64,000 nucleotides of DNA from Bacillus sp. FSL K6-3431 (GCF_038002605.1 NZ_JBBOCT010000001.1:372001-436000); one strand, 5' to 3'; shown: positions 26,593-34,994, counted from the first letter of the stretch. Numbers and translations: made by a program. Notes: generated from the letters alone by a model not told the origin.

Positions 26593-27399
26593 TTGGCAAT
26601 TAAAATAGATGAATTAAAGTTCGAACATGAATTCTGGCTACAAATAATGGGGGATCATGCTAGATTTATATTGGATTCATTAAGTCCTTCCGAAAAAAGT
26701 GATATTGAAATCGCAAAAACATTTAAGAAAAGTTTTGATCAACTGTTAGCTCATGCAAAATTGATTAATACGTTAAAGGAGGGAATAGATTTAACAATCC
26801 AAACCGAACCTCTCGTACTTAAATTTAAAAAGTTTAAACTAACAATCCTAGAAAAGCTATTATTCAAAAATATAAAATTTCATCTATCTCCTACGTTTGT
26901 GAATCATATGGTAAATGAGTTGGAGGAATATGAACGGATCATTCGTTATTTTAAAGAAGGGGAATCTCCGCCGATCGAACATGAATTACATCATCATTTA
27001 CTTTGGCTTCGCGATGCTTCAGGACATGCTGGAGCTATTGAGGATCAACTTGATGCGACGGAAAAGGCATTAAAAGAAAAAAGCTTTGTATTCAATCAAC
27101 ATTTTGAGCATTTATATTTAAAAGCAGTTGAATTCGCAGGTTATTTACGTACAAAGATTCACGAATTCCCGGCTTTGGATCGGATGAATGATGATGCAAA
27201 GTTAGAAATAGAGGCTTTCCAAATATTTTTAAATGAAATATTAGAATTAGATATTTCAGAGAAGGTGTTAGGAACTTTTCCAGCATTAATGGCAGATCAT
27301 ATGTACCGTGAGGAGTGTTATTATTTAAATAAATTAGCCAGGTCAGCTAATACGTTGAAACCAGAGTGTGATCCAACTTCACCTAGATTCGAAAAGTAA
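26593..27399 (+). CDS. DUF2935 domain protein
   Basis: The 268-residue helical protein contains two similar four-helix units. The first starts KFEHEFWLQIMGDHARFILD and the second starts HHHLLWLRDASGHAGAIEDQ. Each has the DHA/GHA histidine pattern of DUF2935, suggesting a hemerythrin-like metal-binding bundle. It has no signal peptide and is cytosolic. The TTG start lies behind AAGGGGGATG. It is a single gene downstream of odhAB and the repeat element and ends with a strong hairpin at 27501. The role of this Bacillales family is unknown. Confidence 0.8.
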   Translation: MAIKIDELKFEHEFWLQIMGDHARFILDSLSPSEKSDIEIAKTFKKSFDQLLAHAKLINTLKEGIDLTIQTEPLVLKFKKFKLTILEKLLFKNIKFHLSPTFVNHMVNELEEYERIIRYFKEGESPPIEHELHHHLLWLRDASGHAGAIEDQLDATEKALKEKSFVFNQHFEHLYLKAVEFAGYLRTKIHEFPALDRMNDDAKLEIEAFQIFLNEILELDISEKVLGTFPALMADHMYREECYYLNKLARSANTLKPECDPTSPRFEK

Positions 27400-27500
27400 T
27401 GAGGAAGGGTGCGGCTTTTTACTGGAAAGAGACGACAGTACTGAATCATCATGGTGAAATCTGTATCGCGATCTTCCGGCACTGATACAATGTGAAAAAA

Positions 27501-27534
27501 AGCGTGCAAGTAAACTTGCACGCTATGTTTTATT
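27501..27534 (+). terminator. Terminator of the DUF2935 gene
   Basis: A perfect 10-bp stem (AGCGTGCAAG, TAAA loop, CTTGCACGCT) is followed by ATGTTTTATTT. Confidence 0.8.
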
Positions 27535-27560
27535 TACTTGTTAAATAGAGAAACAGATGA

Positions 27561-27683
27561 TTAAGGATTTAATCCGCGTTTTCTAATTTCAGTTTTTAGT
27601 ATTCTAACCACATTATCTCCGTGATCATTCTTTACCGCATCTCGATAGGCTGCAACAAGCTGTTCGTTACTCATAACTCTCAT
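27561..27683 (-). CDS. Small 40-residue protein, Sda/Fbp-like helical hairpin
   Basis: The minus-strand ORF encodes 40 residues with two predicted amphipathic helices: MSNEQLVAAYRDAVKND and VVRILKTEIRKRGLNP. The pattern L-x2-AY-x2-A followed by EI-x-RRG/KRG is shared by small Bacillus regulators such as Sda and the Fur-regulated basic proteins. GGAGG lies 10 nt before the ATG at 27683, and a second ATG three codons later is possible. It lies between the DUF2935 gene (convergent) and the dhaS terminator. The start, ribosome site and composition support a real gene; the role is only suggested by the shape. Confidence 0.6.
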   Translation of the reverse strand: MRVMSNEQLVAAYRDAVKNDHGDNVVRILKTEIRKRGLNP

Positions 27684-27785
27684 CCGTGCAAAACCTCCTC
27701 ATGAAATTAAGTATTTCTCTATTTTTAACCATTCTACACTCTTTGAAAGAAAATTAAAAGGAAAATCTATTAAATGAAGCAAAAA

Positions 27786-27811
27786 AACTTGGTTACGGAT
27801 GCAACCAAGTT
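27786..27811 (-). terminator. Terminator of the aldehyde dehydrogenase gene
   Basis: A 9-bp perfect stem (AACTTGGTT/AACCAAGTT) is flanked by A and T runs on both sides. It can therefore end minus-strand transcription of dhaS and could also work in the other direction. Confidence 0.8.
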
Positions 27812-27818
27812 TTTTGCT

Positions 27819-29303
27819 TTAATTCATAGAAACCCATACGGTTTTTACTTCCGTATAATTATTCAGAGCATAGGATCCCATTTCACGTCCAATTCCTGAT
27901 TGTTTAAACCCACCAAATGGTGCTGCGGCATCGAAAGCATTATAGCAATTGACCCATACCGTTCCTGCACGTAGTTTATTGGCAATATAATGTGCACTTG
28001 CTACATCCTGAGTCCACAAACCTGCCGCAAGCCCGTATTCACTATCATTGGCCCGCCCAATTACTTCATCTAGGTCGTCATAAGGCATAGCGGCAATAAC
28101 GGGACCAAAAATCTCCTCCTTCGCAATTGTCATATCATCATTAACGTCCGCAAAGATTGTAGGTTCAACGAAATAACCTTCTTCGCGCGATTTCTGACCC
28201 CCTGTAAGTAGCTCAGCCCCTTCATTAATCCCTTGTTCTATATAATTTAATACTTTATTTTGCTGTTCTGAAGATACCAATGGACCAATTTGTGTCTCCG
28301 CATCCAAGCCAGATCCTTGTTTAATATTTTTCGCATGTGAGGCCATATCAGCAACTACGTTATCAAAATGTTTCTTTTGAATAAAAACCCGTGATCCTGC
28401 GCAGCAAACTTGTCCTTGGTTAAACATAACACCGTTTAATGCCCCTGGAATTGCTTTTGATAAATCAGCATCAGGTAAAATAATGTTAGGAGACTTTCCG
28501 CCAAGTTCAAGTGTTACTCTTTTTAATGTATTGGCAGCACGCTGCATGATTAGTTTTCCAATTTCAGTGGATCCAGTAAAGGCAATTTTATTTACTTGTG
28601 GATGGTCCACAAGTGCTTGTCCAGCAGTTTCACCATAGCCGGGCACAATATTAATTACACCTGGTGGGAATCCAGCTTCTTCTACAAGTTCAGCGAAAAA
28701 TAATGCAGATAGTGGTGTTTGTTCTGCAGGCTTCAAAATAATGGTACAGCCTGTAGCAAGTGCAGCACCCATTTTCCACATTGCCATTAATAAAGGAAAG
28801 TTCCACGGAATGATCTGTCCGACAACTCCTACAGCCTCATGACGTGTATATGTGAAATATGGACCTGCGACAGGGATGGTTTGTCCTGTTATTTTAGTCG
28901 ACCATCCTGCGTAATAGCGCATATGTTCAATTGCAAGTGGAATATCAGCATTCATTGTCTCACTAATTGGTTTCCCATTATCAAGAGTTTCAAGTTGTGC
29001 CAAAGCTTCTTTATTGTCTTCCATTAAATCAGCAAGCTTATACATAAGTTTGCTTCGGGAAGCAGCACTCATTTTCGACCATTCTCCATCATCAAACGCT
29101 TTACGTGCAGCTTTTACTGCCTTATCAATATCCTGCTCTTCACCTTCATATAAGGTAGCAAGTGTTTCGCCTGTTGCCGGATTTGGTGTATCAAATGTTT
29201 TACCTGAGGAACTTTCTACAAATTCCCCATTAATATACATCTTTTTAGTACCTTGCAAAAACTTCTGTAGTCGTTCATTTAATTCAATCGTAATTTGGCT
29301 CAT
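27819..29303 (-). CDS. dhaS: NAD-dependent aldehyde dehydrogenase (DhaS-like)
   Basis: The 494-residue protein has all class 1/2 ALDH motifs. VVGQIIPWNFPLLMAMWK and GCTIILKPAEQTPLSALF form the NAD site. KIAFTGSTEIGKLIMQ lies in the Rossmann region, VTLELGGKSPNIIL holds the general base Glu266, and NQGQVCCAGSR holds the nucleophile Cys300. EEIFGPV and PFGGFKQSGIGRE follow. It oxidises aliphatic or aromatic aldehydes to acids in the cytosol. Length and context near odhAB fit B. subtilis DhaS. A good cre box at 29347 lies 44 bp upstream of the start, implying catabolite control by CcpA. A strong terminator follows. Confidence 0.9.
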   Translation of the reverse strand: MSQITIELNERLQKFLQGTKKMYINGEFVESSSGKTFDTPNPATGETLATLYEGEEQDIDKAVKAARKAFDDGEWSKMSAASRSKLMYKLADLMEDNKEALAQLETLDNGKPISETMNADIPLAIEHMRYYAGWSTKITGQTIPVAGPYFTYTRHEAVGVVGQIIPWNFPLLMAMWKMGAALATGCTIILKPAEQTPLSALFFAELVEEAGFPPGVINIVPGYGETAGQALVDHPQVNKIAFTGSTEIGKLIMQRAANTLKRVTLELGGKSPNIILPDADLSKAIPGALNGVMFNQGQVCCAGSRVFIQKKHFDNVVADMASHAKNIKQGSGLDAETQIGPLVSSEQQNKVLNYIEQGINEGAELLTGGQKSREEGYFVEPTIFADVNDDMTIAKEEIFGPVIAAMPYDDLDEVIGRANDSEYGLAAGLWTQDVASAHYIANKLRAGTVWVNCYNAFDAAAPFGGFKQSGIGREMGSYALNNYTEVKTVWVSMN

Positions 29304-29346
29304 TGAATTCCTCCTTTAAAATGATAATACAATCATTAGGCCACAA

Positions 29347-29360
29347 TGTCAGCGCTTACA
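29347..29360 (-). promoter_or_regulatory. Catabolite-responsive element (cre) upstream of dhaS
   Basis: Read on the minus strand, the 14 bases are TGTAAGCGCTGACA, which fits the cre consensus TGWAANCGNTNWCA at every position. The site lies 44 bp before the dhaS ATG, within the probable promoter or leader, as expected for CcpA repression. Confidence 0.65.
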
Positions 29361-29545
29361 GTTAGTAGTTTACTAGATTGACCTAATAAAAACAAGCTTT
29401 ACCATTAGACAAATACACCGAAATTATATACGTATTCGACAGACGGGAATATAATTTAAATAATATTCGAAAAATTACTTTACTAATTTTCCAAGTTTAT
29501 TATATGATGAAGATAATATAAATATCATTTATACGGAGGCGGTAT

Positions 29546-30091
29546 GTGGTGTTTACCGAAAGAATGGCATTAAAAATGAGATTAGAACAAATGCTTGATA
29601 CAGAAGAACGTATGATGAGAGAATTACAAAAAGAAAGAGCATTTATCTTCAACCGCTTAAGGGAACTAGATTCAATGAAGGAAAATAACAGAAATGATAT
29701 TCCTGCTGAACTGCATTATTTAGAGTCTACAAATGCTTTTATCGAAGGGCCTACAAGCAATGTGGATATGGAAGAGGATATTAATCATTTAAAAGCGCGT
29801 AAAAATCGCTCTTCACGCCGAAGCAAAACAACAAAAATGCGCGAATTGGCTATCGCTTTTTTAAAGGAGCAAGCTGAACCTATCCGCAGTGTAGAATTAA
29901 AGAGGTTTATTGAAGAGCGTACCGATTATAAAATTGCCAATATGACTACTTTTATGTCGACAATAGAAAAACATGATGTAAATATTTCCAAAATAGGACG
30001 TGGTCTATATATTTACAAATCTAACCAAGTCGAAAAAGTGCAGAATAATCCTATTTTCTTGGGAAAGGATCATGTCCCAGAGAACAGTTAA
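29546..30091 (+). CDS. rok: Rok-like nucleoid-associated repressor
   Basis: The 181-residue protein matches B. subtilis Rok in layout. An N-terminal coiled coil begins FTERMALKMRLEQMLDTEER and RELQKERAFIFNRLRELD, which corresponds to Rok's FNEREALRLRLEQL. A variable acidic linker follows, then a basic patch (RKNRSSRRSKTTKMRELAI). The C-terminal winged helix has VELKRFIEERTDYKIANMTTF and GRGLYIYK, where NMTTFM is the conserved DNA-contact region. Rok silences AT-rich, horizontally acquired genes and comK. The start is GTG 29546 (or GTG 29549) after GGAGG. It stands alone with a terminator at 30143. Confidence 0.8.
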   Translation: MVFTERMALKMRLEQMLDTEERMMRELQKERAFIFNRLRELDSMKENNRNDIPAELHYLESTNAFIEGPTSNVDMEEDINHLKARKNRSSRRSKTTKMRELAIAFLKEQAEPIRSVELKRFIEERTDYKIANMTTFMSTIEKHDVNISKIGRGLYIYKSNQVEKVQNNPIFLGKDHVPENS

Positions 30092-30142
30092 GAGGAGCAA
30101 AAGACGGCTTTAAATATATTCTGGATAGTAATTGCTTTTCAG

Positions 30143-30168
30143 AGCTTGCTCCTATGCGAGCTTTTTTC
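30143..30168 (+). terminator. Terminator after the rok-like gene
   Basis: AGCTTGC pairs with GCGAGCT (one wobble) around a 6-nt loop and is followed by seven T residues. Confidence 0.75.
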
Positions 30169-30242
30169 TGTTTATTGTTCTTATTTTTGTTAAAATAGAG
30201 GAGAGTACAATAAATCATGTTTTATTTTGAGGAAGGAATTGA

Positions 30243-31121
30243 ATGATGAATAAAGTTGAATTACCAACCGACATCCAAAAAATAATGAAAGAACGTCATC
30301 TCATATTTTCTAATATCGACGAGGAACTTATGAATGAGGGTGGTTTCATTGCTGCAGATAAACATATTCTTGCGGATGCGGTGATTGCACTTTCCCTTGG
30401 CAAAAATGTATTGCTCAAAGGACCAACAGGCTCCGGTAAAACAAAGCTTGCTGAAACGCTATCCTACCTGTTCAAACAACCGATGCACAGTATAAATTGC
30501 TCGGTAGATATGGATGCCGAAGCTTTACTTGGCTTTAAAACAATTGGCGTTGATGGCGGAGTAAATACCATTGAATTTGTCCCTGGTCCAGTTGTCAAGT
30601 CGATGAATAGAGGACATTTCTTATATATTGATGAAATAAACATGGCAAAACCTGAAACGCTACCGATTTTAAACAGTGTATTAGACTATCGCAGGACATT
30701 ATTTAATCCTTTTACTGGAGAGGTTATACATGCAATGAAAACCTTTGGCGTAATTGCTGCTATTAATGAAGGGTATATTGGAACCGTGCAATTAAATGAA
30801 GCATTAAAAAATAGGTTTGTCGTAATTGATATACCATATGTTCAAAATGAAGTTCTGAAAAAAGTATTAGTAAATGAAAGCAATCTTCGTAATGAAGCGA
30901 TGATTGATACGTTCGTCAAGTTGTCCGAAGACTTAATTGCACAAGTAAGTAATGGACAAATTCCTGAAGAAGCTGCTTCGATTCGTGCTTTAATTGATAC
31001 TTGTGATCTTGCTCAATATTTACCTCCACTTCGTGCCATTCAAAGAGGGATTGTGGATAAACTAGAAGAAGAGAGGGAAAAATCAGCTGTTATGAATATT
31101 GCGGCCACGTTGTTTTCCTAG
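30243..31121 (+). CDS. yojN: MoxR-type AAA+ ATPase YojN
   Basis: The 292-residue protein has Walker A GPTGSGKT at residues 60-67 and Walker B HFLYIDEINMA. AAINEGYIGTVQLNEALKNRF contains sensor 1 and the arginine finger, as in the MoxR/GvpN/CbbQ group of AAA+ ATPases. These ATPases act as chaperones that remodel a partner enzyme, often together with a VWA protein for metal insertion. The gene for a VWA protein follows 11 bp downstream. In B. subtilis the homologous pair yojN-yojO is also next to odhAB. The ATG has GAGGAAGG 8 nt upstream. Confidence 0.9.
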   Translation: MMNKVELPTDIQKIMKERHLIFSNIDEELMNEGGFIAADKHILADAVIALSLGKNVLLKGPTGSGKTKLAETLSYLFKQPMHSINCSVDMDAEALLGFKTIGVDGGVNTIEFVPGPVVKSMNRGHFLYIDEINMAKPETLPILNSVLDYRRTLFNPFTGEVIHAMKTFGVIAAINEGYIGTVQLNEALKNRFVVIDIPYVQNEVLKKVLVNESNLRNEAMIDTFVKLSEDLIAQVSNGQIPEEAASIRALIDTCDLAQYLPPLRAIQRGIVDKLEEEREKSAVMNIAATLFS

Positions 31122-31132
31122 GAGGGTTGCAT

Positions 31133-33052
31133 ATGTATCGATTCATTCATTTTAACGATGAAAAAATTGATTCGATTGTTTTGATGGAGTTGGCAGATCT
31201 ATCTAGAACATTGACAAGAGATAATGAATTTGAGACGGAATTTCGCGTACATTCCTATCTTGATAAAATAGAGAAAAAAGTATATGTTAGTCACTTTTGG
31301 AATCATCGCTCAATCGAAGTTATGCGCGCTGGCATGAAAAGCGACGTTTTTTTAAGAGCGTTAGGAAATATTAAGTATACAGACTTTGAAGTTGCAACCA
31401 AATTTATTCAACAGGCCGATAAATATAAACATAGTCGATTTGCAAAACAGCTTTTTAAACTCGCTGAAGATCTAAGAGTGGAAGAACTATGTAAAAAAGA
31501 AAGACCAGGCATGGTAAAGGAATTTACAGTTAGACGTCAAACGTATATGGATTATTTTCAATCCCAGTTAACTGTTAATGTGGAGAAAAGTTTCCAACTA
31601 GATGCATTATTTAATTTGGCTTATATTATTTTAAATACAAATAGTCCTTACATTACTTGGCCAGATATAAATGAACAGATAAATAATATGTTTCCTATAT
31701 ATCGCAACCATCTAGAAAAAATATTTGATGCTACGACTACATCTGATATTGCTGAAATCACAATGCAAATGGTTGATTTGACAGAAGGTTATATATATAA
31801 GGATATGATCAATGATTATTTCCATTTACCAAAATTAGATTCGGAAACGGATAATGGACTTAGCTATGCAGATTTATTAAGAAAAGATCCACTTAAAAAT
31901 GATGATCAAGCAGAAGAAAGTGCAAGTGGTGAAGAAGAAGTATTTGATGAGGAAATGAAGACATGGCATCGTGAAACAAGCAGTCCTGGTACAAGCTTTA
32001 TGCAATTTGATCTTGATCAAGGAACACAAACAGACATTCTTTCAAGTGATGCGAGAGAAGGGGAGGCAGGGGATCAAGCTTTAGCTATTGTCCAAGGATC
32101 AGCTAGAAAAAGTACGAATAAAGACTTTTCTGAACTGAAATCAGTGGAAAGTATTGATGATGATACTGGAAAAAGGGGCACGCCATATGGAAAAGAAAAT
32201 AAAAATGCGCGGCCTATTTTTTTGCCCAAGAAACATCCGACATCAGAAGCGATAATCAAATATGCAAATTATAAAAAAAGTGTTAGTCTTTATCAAAAAA
32301 AATTAAAAAATGTTATTGATGTAACATTAGAACATAAAAAAATACAACCACGTACAGATTTATTATTTGGTAGACTAAACAAGAAAATGCTTAGATTCTT
32401 TACCGAAGAGCAGCCAAGATTATTTTATAAAAAAAATGAGCCTTCCAATGAAATTAATGCAGTTTTTAGTTTGCTAATTGATTGTTCAGCATCGATGCAA
32501 GATAAGATGGAGGAAACCAAACTAGGAATTACACTTTTCCATGAAGCTTTAAAATCCGTGAAAGTGCCACATGAAATTACCGGATTTTGGGAAGATGCTA
32601 CAGAAGCTTCCGACAATGATCAACCCAATTACTTTAATAAAGTGATTGATTTTTCTTCTTCTTTACTGTCAAAGTCTGGTCCGGAGATTGTGCAACTAGA
32701 AGCGGAAGAAGATAATCGTGATGGTTATGCTATAAGGGTAATTAGTGAAAATTTATACCGAAGAACCGAAGAACAAAAGTTTCTTTTGATTTTCTCCGAT
32801 GGTGAGCCTGCAGCGTATGGGTATAGTCAGAATGGTATTATAGACACACATGAAGCAGTACGAGAAGCAAGGAAACGAGGCGTGGAAATTTTTAATATCT
32901 TTTTATCAATGAACGGGGTAGAGGAGGAGCAAAGAAAAGTGTTCCAAAATATATATGGTCCATATAGTATAATTGTGCCTTCTATTGATAAGCTTCCAGA
33001 TATGTTATTCCCGCTTTTAAGAAAGCTTTTATTCCAATCGATTAACAGATAA
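31133..33052 (+). CDS. yojO: VWA-domain protein YojO, partner of the MoxR ATPase
   Basis: The protein of about 639 residues carries a C-terminal von Willebrand A domain. Its MIDAS motif DCSASM starts at residue 450, and FSDGEPAAYGYS follows near residue 560. The N-terminal 300 residues form a helical CobT/NorD-like region, and the middle is acidic and low-complexity (EESASGEEEVFDEE). Together with the AAA+ protein it should form a CbbQ/CbbO- or NorQ/NorD-like chaperone pair. The true start is ATG 31133, because GGAGGG lies 6 nt before it; the in-frame TTG 31127 overlaps that site. A hairpin at 33082 ends the operon. Confidence 0.88.
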   Translation: MYRFIHFNDEKIDSIVLMELADLSRTLTRDNEFETEFRVHSYLDKIEKKVYVSHFWNHRSIEVMRAGMKSDVFLRALGNIKYTDFEVATKFIQQADKYKHSRFAKQLFKLAEDLRVEELCKKERPGMVKEFTVRRQTYMDYFQSQLTVNVEKSFQLDALFNLAYIILNTNSPYITWPDINEQINNMFPIYRNHLEKIFDATTTSDIAEITMQMVDLTEGYIYKDMINDYFHLPKLDSETDNGLSYADLLRKDPLKNDDQAEESASGEEEVFDEEMKTWHRETSSPGTSFMQFDLDQGTQTDILSSDAREGEAGDQALAIVQGSARKSTNKDFSELKSVESIDDDTGKRGTPYGKENKNARPIFLPKKHPTSEAIIKYANYKKSVSLYQKKLKNVIDVTLEHKKIQPRTDLLFGRLNKKMLRFFTEEQPRLFYKKNEPSNEINAVFSLLIDCSASMQDKMEETKLGITLFHEALKSVKVPHEITGFWEDATEASDNDQPNYFNKVIDFSSSLLSKSGPEIVQLEAEEDNRDGYAIRVISENLYRRTEEQKFLLIFSDGEPAAYGYSQNGIIDTHEAVREARKRGVEIFNIFLSMNGVEEEQRKVFQNIYGPYSIIVPSIDKLPDMLFPLLRKLLFQSINR

Positions 33053-33081
33053 AACTATAGATATAAGGCTATAGATAAATA

Positions 33082-33118
33082 ATCCATCGCCCAATTAGGG
33101 TGATGGATATAATGTTTT
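33082..33118 (+). terminator. Terminator after yojNO
   Basis: ATCCATC pairs with TGATGGAT, with two more C-G pairs near the loop, and a TAATGTTTT tail follows. It lies between yojO and the convergent acylphosphatase gene. Confidence 0.6.
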
Positions 33119-33415
33119 AATACATAATTTTAAAAGAAGTATATCCTTTAAGCTTTTCATTATTGTTAATAATCACTTTTTCGACTCGGGAAAAAGGAGA
33201 AGGATTCGCTTTTATTTCAGATAGAAAGGTATCGATCTCGTTTTTTTACCTTCCGCATGCATTTCCACATTTCCGTCATTTACATTCTTGGCCCAGCCGC
33301 TTAAATGATATTTGTTTGCTAGTTGTTGAGTAGAAAACCTAAAACCAACACCTTGTACATTACCAATGACAATTGCATGGACCGAATATGAGATAAAGCT
33401 CACCCCTTTATACAA
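33117..33415 (-). pseudogene. acyP: Acylphosphatase with a one-base frameshift
   Basis: The N-terminal 60 residues contain AIVIGNVQGVGFRFSTQQLA, the phosphate-binding loop with its essential arginine, and GWAKNVNDGNVEMHAEGK with the catalytic Asn. The frame breaks in a run of seven A at about 33235. One more A would restore EIDTFLSEIKANPSPFSRVE and the terminal YTSFKIMY with a stop at 33117. Acylphosphatases hydrolyse acyl-phosphates such as 1,3-bisphosphoglycerate. The lesion sits in a homopolymer, so it may be a sequencing error or phase variation. The start is uncertain, with TTG at 33415 as the longest choice. Confidence 0.75.
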
Positions 33416-33492
33416 GCGTAGGTGCCTTAGCTCATCGCTGTAGCTAGGTAGCTAAAGACTTTTAAGTCAAAGAAGATTATTTTATGAACAGC

Positions 33493-34260
33493 TTACCATC
33501 CTCTGCTAGCACCACCACCGCCTGATGATCCGCCACCACCACCTCGTGATCCGCCGCCACCGCTTCCACCACCACCTCGTGAAAGTATGACAGCTATAAT
33601 TCTAAGTATACTTAAAGTTAGGGCGCCACCCAAGAATCGTACATCCAAAAAGATGATTCCGAGTGCGATCAAAGAAAAAATAACTATTGTGAGTAAAGAG
33701 GGACCTTCACCACTTGATTCTTCATATTTAAATTCTTTTGTATCCATTTGCTTATCTAGTTTATATTCAGCAGAAACTTCATTGAACAGTTGCTTATACG
33801 TATTGGTAAGGGCAGTCCCGAAATCGTCAGCTTCCAAATATGGCAAGGAATAGCTTTGTAAAATACGGCCAACTTTTCCGTCAGGCAAAGCACCTTCTAA
33901 TCCATAACCCACTTCAATACGGATTTTCCGCTCATTTAAAGCAAGCAGCAACAACACACCGTTATTTTTTTTTGGATCACCTAGGCCGTATTGACGAAAG
34001 GCATCTAATGCATATTCTTCAACTTGTTGGCCTTGAAGTGATTCCACAGATAAAACGGCAATTTGCGCTCCTGTATGATCATCTAGGTAAATACCAAGAT
34101 CATGTAATTCCTTTTTTTGTTCCGCCGTTAAAACTTGTGCAAAGTCTTGAACATAAATGTCTCCTACAGGCTCAGGTACATTAGCTGCGTGCACTTGACC
34201 GCCTAGTAGACAAAAGAAGAGGAACAAAAAAGTAGGGATAATAGAATGAGCAGGTTTCAT
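33493..34260 (-). CDS. TPM-domain protein (YgcG/Psb32 family), secreted and membrane-anchored
   Basis: The 255-residue protein starts with a signal peptide (IIPTFLFLFFCLLGGQVHA) and then has a TPM domain. GDIYVQDFAQVLTAEQKKEL, GAQIAVLSVESLQG and RQYGLGDPKKNNGVLLLLAL are typical, followed by KIRIEVGYGLEGALPDGKVG. One or two membrane helices follow (LLTIVIFSLIALGIIFLDV and the next segment). The tail is a Gly/Ser-rich stretch ending GGASRGW. Its ATG overlaps the stop of the upstream LemA gene by one base (TAATG), so the pair is translationally coupled. LemA-TPM pairs are widespread and linked to envelope maintenance. Confidence 0.85.
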   Translation of the reverse strand: MKPAHSIIPTFLFLFFCLLGGQVHAANVPEPVGDIYVQDFAQVLTAEQKKELHDLGIYLDDHTGAQIAVLSVESLQGQQVEEYALDAFRQYGLGDPKKNNGVLLLLALNERKIRIEVGYGLEGALPDGKVGRILQSYSLPYLEADDFGTALTNTYKQLFNEVSAEYKLDKQMDTKEFKYEESSGEGPSLLTIVIFSLIALGIIFLDVRFLGGALTLSILRIIAVILSRGGGGSGGGGSRGGGGGSSGGGGASRGW

Positions 34261-34838
34261 TATTTCTCATTCCCTTCAAAGTCAACCTTTGGTGCGTCTT
34301 TAGCACCTGCGTCTGCTTTGAAGTATGCTTTTTCATCAAAACCAAAAATAGAGGAAGTCAGTTTTCCTGGGAATTGCTTTACTTTTTTATTAAATAAAGT
34401 TACTTGATCATTATAATCCTTACGAGCCACAGCAATCCTATTTTCTGTTCCAGAAAGTTCATCCATCAACTGAGTAAACTGTTGGTCCGCCTTTAAATCG
34501 GGATAACTTTCAGAGATAACTAGTAATCTGCCCAATGCACCCGTCAAATCTGCATCCGCATTTGCTTGTTCTTGCAATGAACCAGCACCAGCTAATCGTG
34601 ATCGTGCACTAGCAACATCTTCAATAACATCTTCTTCATGACTTGCATATCCTTTGACTGTATTGACAAGATTTGGAATCAAATCCATTCTACGCTGAAG
34701 CTGATTTTCAATTTGCGCATATTGCTGATCGACATCTTCTTCCGCATTTACAAAACCATTGTAGCTACCTATTAATGGGAAAGCTATAAGCATGATCACA
34801 ACAATAATGCCGATAATAGCTCCTAATCCTTTTTTCAT
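34260..34838 (-). CDS. lemA: LemA family membrane protein
   Basis: The 192-residue protein has one N-terminal membrane helix (LGAIIGIIVVIMLIAFPLIG). The LemA helical domain follows: YNGFVNAEEDVDQQYAQIEN and QLQRRMDLIPNLVNTVKGYA are the hallmark. Later SYPDLKADQQFTQLMDELSG, then TENRIAVARKDYNDQV and FPGKLTSSIFGF complete the family pattern. Most of the protein is outside the membrane and made of long helices. It precedes the TPM-domain gene with a one-base overlap. The exact function is not known. Confidence 0.9.
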   Translation of the reverse strand: MKKGLGAIIGIIVVIMLIAFPLIGSYNGFVNAEEDVDQQYAQIENQLQRRMDLIPNLVNTVKGYASHEEDVIEDVASARSRLAGAGSLQEQANADADLTGALGRLLVISESYPDLKADQQFTQLMDELSGTENRIAVARKDYNDQVTLFNKKVKQFPGKLTSSIFGFDEKAYFKADAGAKDAPKVDFEGNEK

Positions 34839-34920
34839 CTTTCACCACTCCTTACACAGTAATAACGAATGAACTGACAAAAAGTTTCATTCTAATTTAA
34901 TTTCTATTTTTAGATTATCT

Positions 34921-34994
34921 GCGTGTTCAAGAATCCGAAAAACCAAGGAACGAAAAAATTCGCTATTTTTCATTTTAACTTTTTGAACATCCTC
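34921..34994 (-). repeat. MITE-like palindromic intergenic element, copy 2
   Basis: Read on the minus strand, this 74-bp copy begins GAGGATGTTCAAAAAGT and continues through GCGAATTTTTTCGTT and TTGGTTTTTCGGATTCT to TTGAACACGC. It matches copy 1 at 26404-26555 but lacks the 75-80 bp internal segment. It lies upstream of lemA in opposite orientation to copy 1. Confidence 0.65.
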
